Positions 8,512 through 10,502 of a stretch of 10,502 nt of DNA are shown piece by piece. The stretch comes from Cochliopodium minus (Eukaryota > Discosea > Himatismenida > Cochliopodiidae), in contig JAMYWO010000344.1 of the NCBI GenBank assembly GCA_024220525.1, positions 27,489 to 37,990 of the forward strand, read 5' to 3'. The notes beneath the pieces are model-generated. The model was given only the letters and a program-made list of their open reading frames with translations, was not told the origin of the DNA and did no database searches. Both the position numbers and the translations under genes were made by a program. The stretch's first letter is position 1; each line of letters starts with the position of its first letter.

Positions 8512-10384
8512 TTAGTTTTTGATGAGCCAAAAACTTTGAAAAGGTTTGAAAACAAATTCTTGTTTAGAATAAAAAACTTGAGAGGAAATGAGATCTTTTA
8601 TAGAAGGAGGGAAATTAGTTGGCAAAGAAACAATTTGGGAAGAATGAGAAAGATTGGAGAGAATGTAAATTTTTTCACCATCCAAATCTCTTTCAAAAGA
8701 AAGAACACTCTCGTTTACTTTTTCTTTTGAGATGATATCAAAAAATGTAGTTTTTCCTAAACTTAAAACAGAGTTGTTCTTTCTGATAGTGACGAGCTTG
8801 GAGATATTATCATAGAGAATTCTTGACTTTGAGTTTTCATTCTTAAAATCCTTTTCTATTTCCTCCCATTCCATTCTTCCTCTACAGTAGAATCTTCTGT
8901 CATTGTATCCTGTCTTTTCTTGCATTTCTTTGTAATAGTTTTCATCGTTTTCTTTTCCGATCCTGTTTTAAAGGCATATTAACAATTGATTATTTACATT
9001 TTATATTTAATAATAATTTAATTATTTTACTCATCTCCGTAGTAGAGGATTGGGCTTCCTTCAAAGCTTAAAATGAGATTGTTTGCGAGAATTATTTTTT
9101 CTATGTTCCCTTCGAATAAATTGAAAAGTCTGCTTGATATTCCTTTTTTTTATGAATTTCATTTTATTTTGTTTTAATTTTATTTTATTTTGAATTTTTC
9201 ACCTTCTCCATTTCGGAAAGTGTAACGAGGATCATTTCCATAAATTTGGAAGAACTGGCTTTTTTTTTTACGAGAAAACATTTCCAAAGTAAGTTCATCA
9301 TGGCACCTTAAAAATGTGAAAAACTGACTTTTATTTGAAACTTTTGGTGTTTTTTTGAATCCCTTTTCCAATGTTCTTTTTCCAATCAAAAATACAAATT
9401 TGAAAACAAATATTTTAAAAAAAATATTTGTTTTTAAAATTAACAAAAATAATTATTTTTAAATAAGATTAAAATAAATGTTAAAATAAAACATAATTAT
9501 TTATTAATATATAGTTTAAATAGTAAATTGTAAAAAGCTTTTTAATAATTTTTAAGCTTTAATTCTTTTTACCTTTTGTTCTCCTCACCAATTGAGAAAA
9601 AAAATAAAGGCATCAACGGAAAATGGTACACTATTTTAAATAAATAAAAATAAATAAAAATAAATAAATATAAATAAAAATAAATAAAAATAAATATAAA
9701 TATAAATATAAATATAAATAAAAATAAATAAAAATAAATAAAAATAAATAAAAATAAATAAAATAAATGATCAACATGAATTAATAAATAATAAAAGTAA
9801 ATTTGATAAATTGAAGGAAAAAAAAGAAACCAGCATGACATTCATCATCATCCCCAAAATACTTTATTACCTCTTGTAATGGTTGACAACTCTCTGCGAG
9901 CAAAATTGTTCCTTTCTTTTTCATTTCAATTAAATAATTAAAATAAAATAAATTCAACAAAATAAAATAAAATAAAATAAAATATATTAAATAAAATAAA
10001 ATAAATATGTAAATAAAATTAATAAAATAAAAATTGGGTAAATAAATAAATAAGATATATAAATAAATAATTAAAATAAATTAATTTAAAACAAATCATT
10101 TAAAAAATATAAATTAATTTTAATTAAATTAATTTAAAATATAAATTATTTCAATATATAATTTTAAAATATAAATTATTTAAAATATATTAATTTTAAA
10201 ATATATATTATTTCAATATATATTAATTTTAAAATATAAATTATTTCAATATATATTAATTTAAAATTAGTTTATATTTTTTAAAAGAAAAGAGATACGG
10301 AGAGATAGTCAAGAGATGCTCTAAAAAATTTGATTATCAAATGTGTTTGCGGTAAACTTTCACAATTTGTTCCCTCTTCTTTCC
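8512..10384 (-). CDS. GH13 trehalose synthase-like enzyme (5' partial, six exons seen)
   Basis: Minus-strand exons are 10384-10299, 9915-9831, 9630-9573, 9375-9203, 9142-9031 and 8962-8512 (TAA), about 320 residues. Introns of 383, 200, 197, 60 and 68 nt are GT...AG and every phase matches. Joined sequence shows EGTNCESLPQTH, then ILLAES with the GH13 acid/base Glu, GDDDECHAVYHFPLMP, FLRCHDELTLEM with the transition-state Asp, SPILYYGDEIG, and a C-terminal beta-sandwich ending FQSFWLIKN. The EGTNCE, FHFPLMP and FLRxHDELTLEM signatures are those of trehalose synthase (maltose to trehalose isomerisation, subfamily GH13_16). After YYGDEIG it departs from classical TreS (TGYNDRRFYCRGRMEW), so a related alpha-glucosyltransferase is possible. 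The nucleophile Asp and N-terminus lie beyond the window. There is no fused maltokinase. The acceptor at 10385 shows that more exons precede it. The family is mainly bacterial, so ancient transfer is likely. Confidence 0.85.
9399..9438. repeat. AT-rich inverted repeat (hairpin) in a GH13 intron
   Basis: AAAACAAATATTTT (9403-9416) and its exact reverse complement (9421-9434) are separated by AAAA. Pairing extends outwards over a few more bases through one G-T pair. It lies in the intron 9376-9572, about 25 nt from the 3' splice site, and could fold in the pre-mRNA and shorten the effective distance to the acceptor. Confidence 0.7.
9635..9768. repeat. AAATA-type satellite in a GH13 intron
   Basis: The array is a mix of the 10-bp unit TAAATAAAAA and the 6-bp unit AAATAT, about 130 bp, ending in AAATAAATGA. 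It lies in the 200-nt intron 9631-9830 and begins almost at the 3' splice site (minus-strand TAAAATAG|TG). Confidence 0.9.
9941..10010. repeat. (AAAAT)n microsatellite in a GH13 intron
   Basis: Runs of the 5-bp unit AAAAT, interrupted by short CAACAA and ATATT breaks, lie in the 3' part of the 383-nt intron 9916-10298 as read on the coding (minus) strand. Confidence 0.8.
10130..10270. repeat. 33-bp minisatellite, about four copies
   Basis: Units begin near 10130, 10161, 10193 and 10226 and are 31-33 bp long; a short fifth fragment follows at 10259. The shared core reads TTTTAAAATATAAATTATTT, then CAATATATATTAA. Copies differ at only a few positions. The array is in the 383-nt intron of the GH13 gene and makes up much of its extra length. 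Confidence 0.85.
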
Positions 10385-10399
10385 CTTTTTATTAAAAAT

Positions 10400-10502
10400 A
10401 ACATAAAATAAATAAAATAAATAATATAAATAAAAATAAATAAAATAAATAAAATAAATAAAATAAATAAAATAAATAAAATAAATAAAATAAATAAAAT
10501 AA
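10400..10502. repeat. 9-bp AT tandem repeat at the window end
   Basis: Imperfect units at first, then perfect copies of AAATAAAAT (period 9), run to the last base of the window. On the minus strand this lies just upstream of the 3' splice site at 10386-10385 and is therefore most likely part of another GH13 intron. The unit differs by one base from the 9-bp unit at the window start. Confidence 0.9.

Noticed and set aside
9569-9841. 90-residue Tyr/Phe-rich minus-strand ORF
   Set aside because: Most of it is translation of the AAATA satellite in an intron. Only its last part, coding YHFPLMPLFFFSIGEENK, is a real exon (9630-9573).
9635-10502. CRISPR array or centromere-like satellite
   Set aside because: The repeats are simple AT tandem units without unique spacers and sit within introns of a coding gene.

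Overview
The window looks like nuclear DNA of an AT-rich, intron-rich, gene-dense single-celled eukaryote. Four protein genes can be rebuilt by joining exons at GT...AG junctions in which the codon phase is preserved at every step. I place 14 introns of 57-383 nt, very AT-rich and without a strong polypyrimidine tract. Intergenic gaps are short (81 bp divergent, 73 bp convergent, about 780 bp once). Stops used are TAA and TGA, and the standard code fits. Asn/Lys/Glu/Gln-rich low-complexity protein segments fit an amoeboid or other free-living protist (dictyostelid-, Anaeramoeba- or Entamoeba-like composition), but the taxon cannot be fixed from this sequence.

Layout. 1-127: a 9-bp AT tandem repeat and the 3' end of an intron. 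128-4017 (+): the 3' part of a large leucine-rich-repeat gene (five exons seen, about 1,190 residues; its 5' end is outside the window), with a Gln-rich middle and a very acidic C-terminus. 4018-4797: the only long intergenic gap. It holds a second, isolated copy of the last exon and 3' flank of the next gene, plus about 500 bp I cannot explain. 4798-5354 (-): a small Pro/Gln/Tyr-rich protein whose second exon encodes a Gly-Tyr-Lys-His tail ending in a His run. 5355-5435: a short divergent promoter space. 5436-8438 (+): a complete five-exon DEAD-box type RNA helicase (846 residues) with two large hydrophilic insertions. 8512-10384 (-): the 3' part of a GH13 glycosidase-family gene, most like trehalose synthase (maltose alpha-glucosyltransferase), split into at least six exons. 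Its introns carry several AT satellites. 10400-10502: another 9-bp AT repeat at the window edge.

The genes show no obvious common pathway; this is ordinary eukaryotic gene packing. The points of most interest are the trehalose synthase-like gene, a family best known from bacteria and here broken up by introns; the hidden His-rich terminal exon and its duplicated copy; and the repeated super-modules in the LRR protein.
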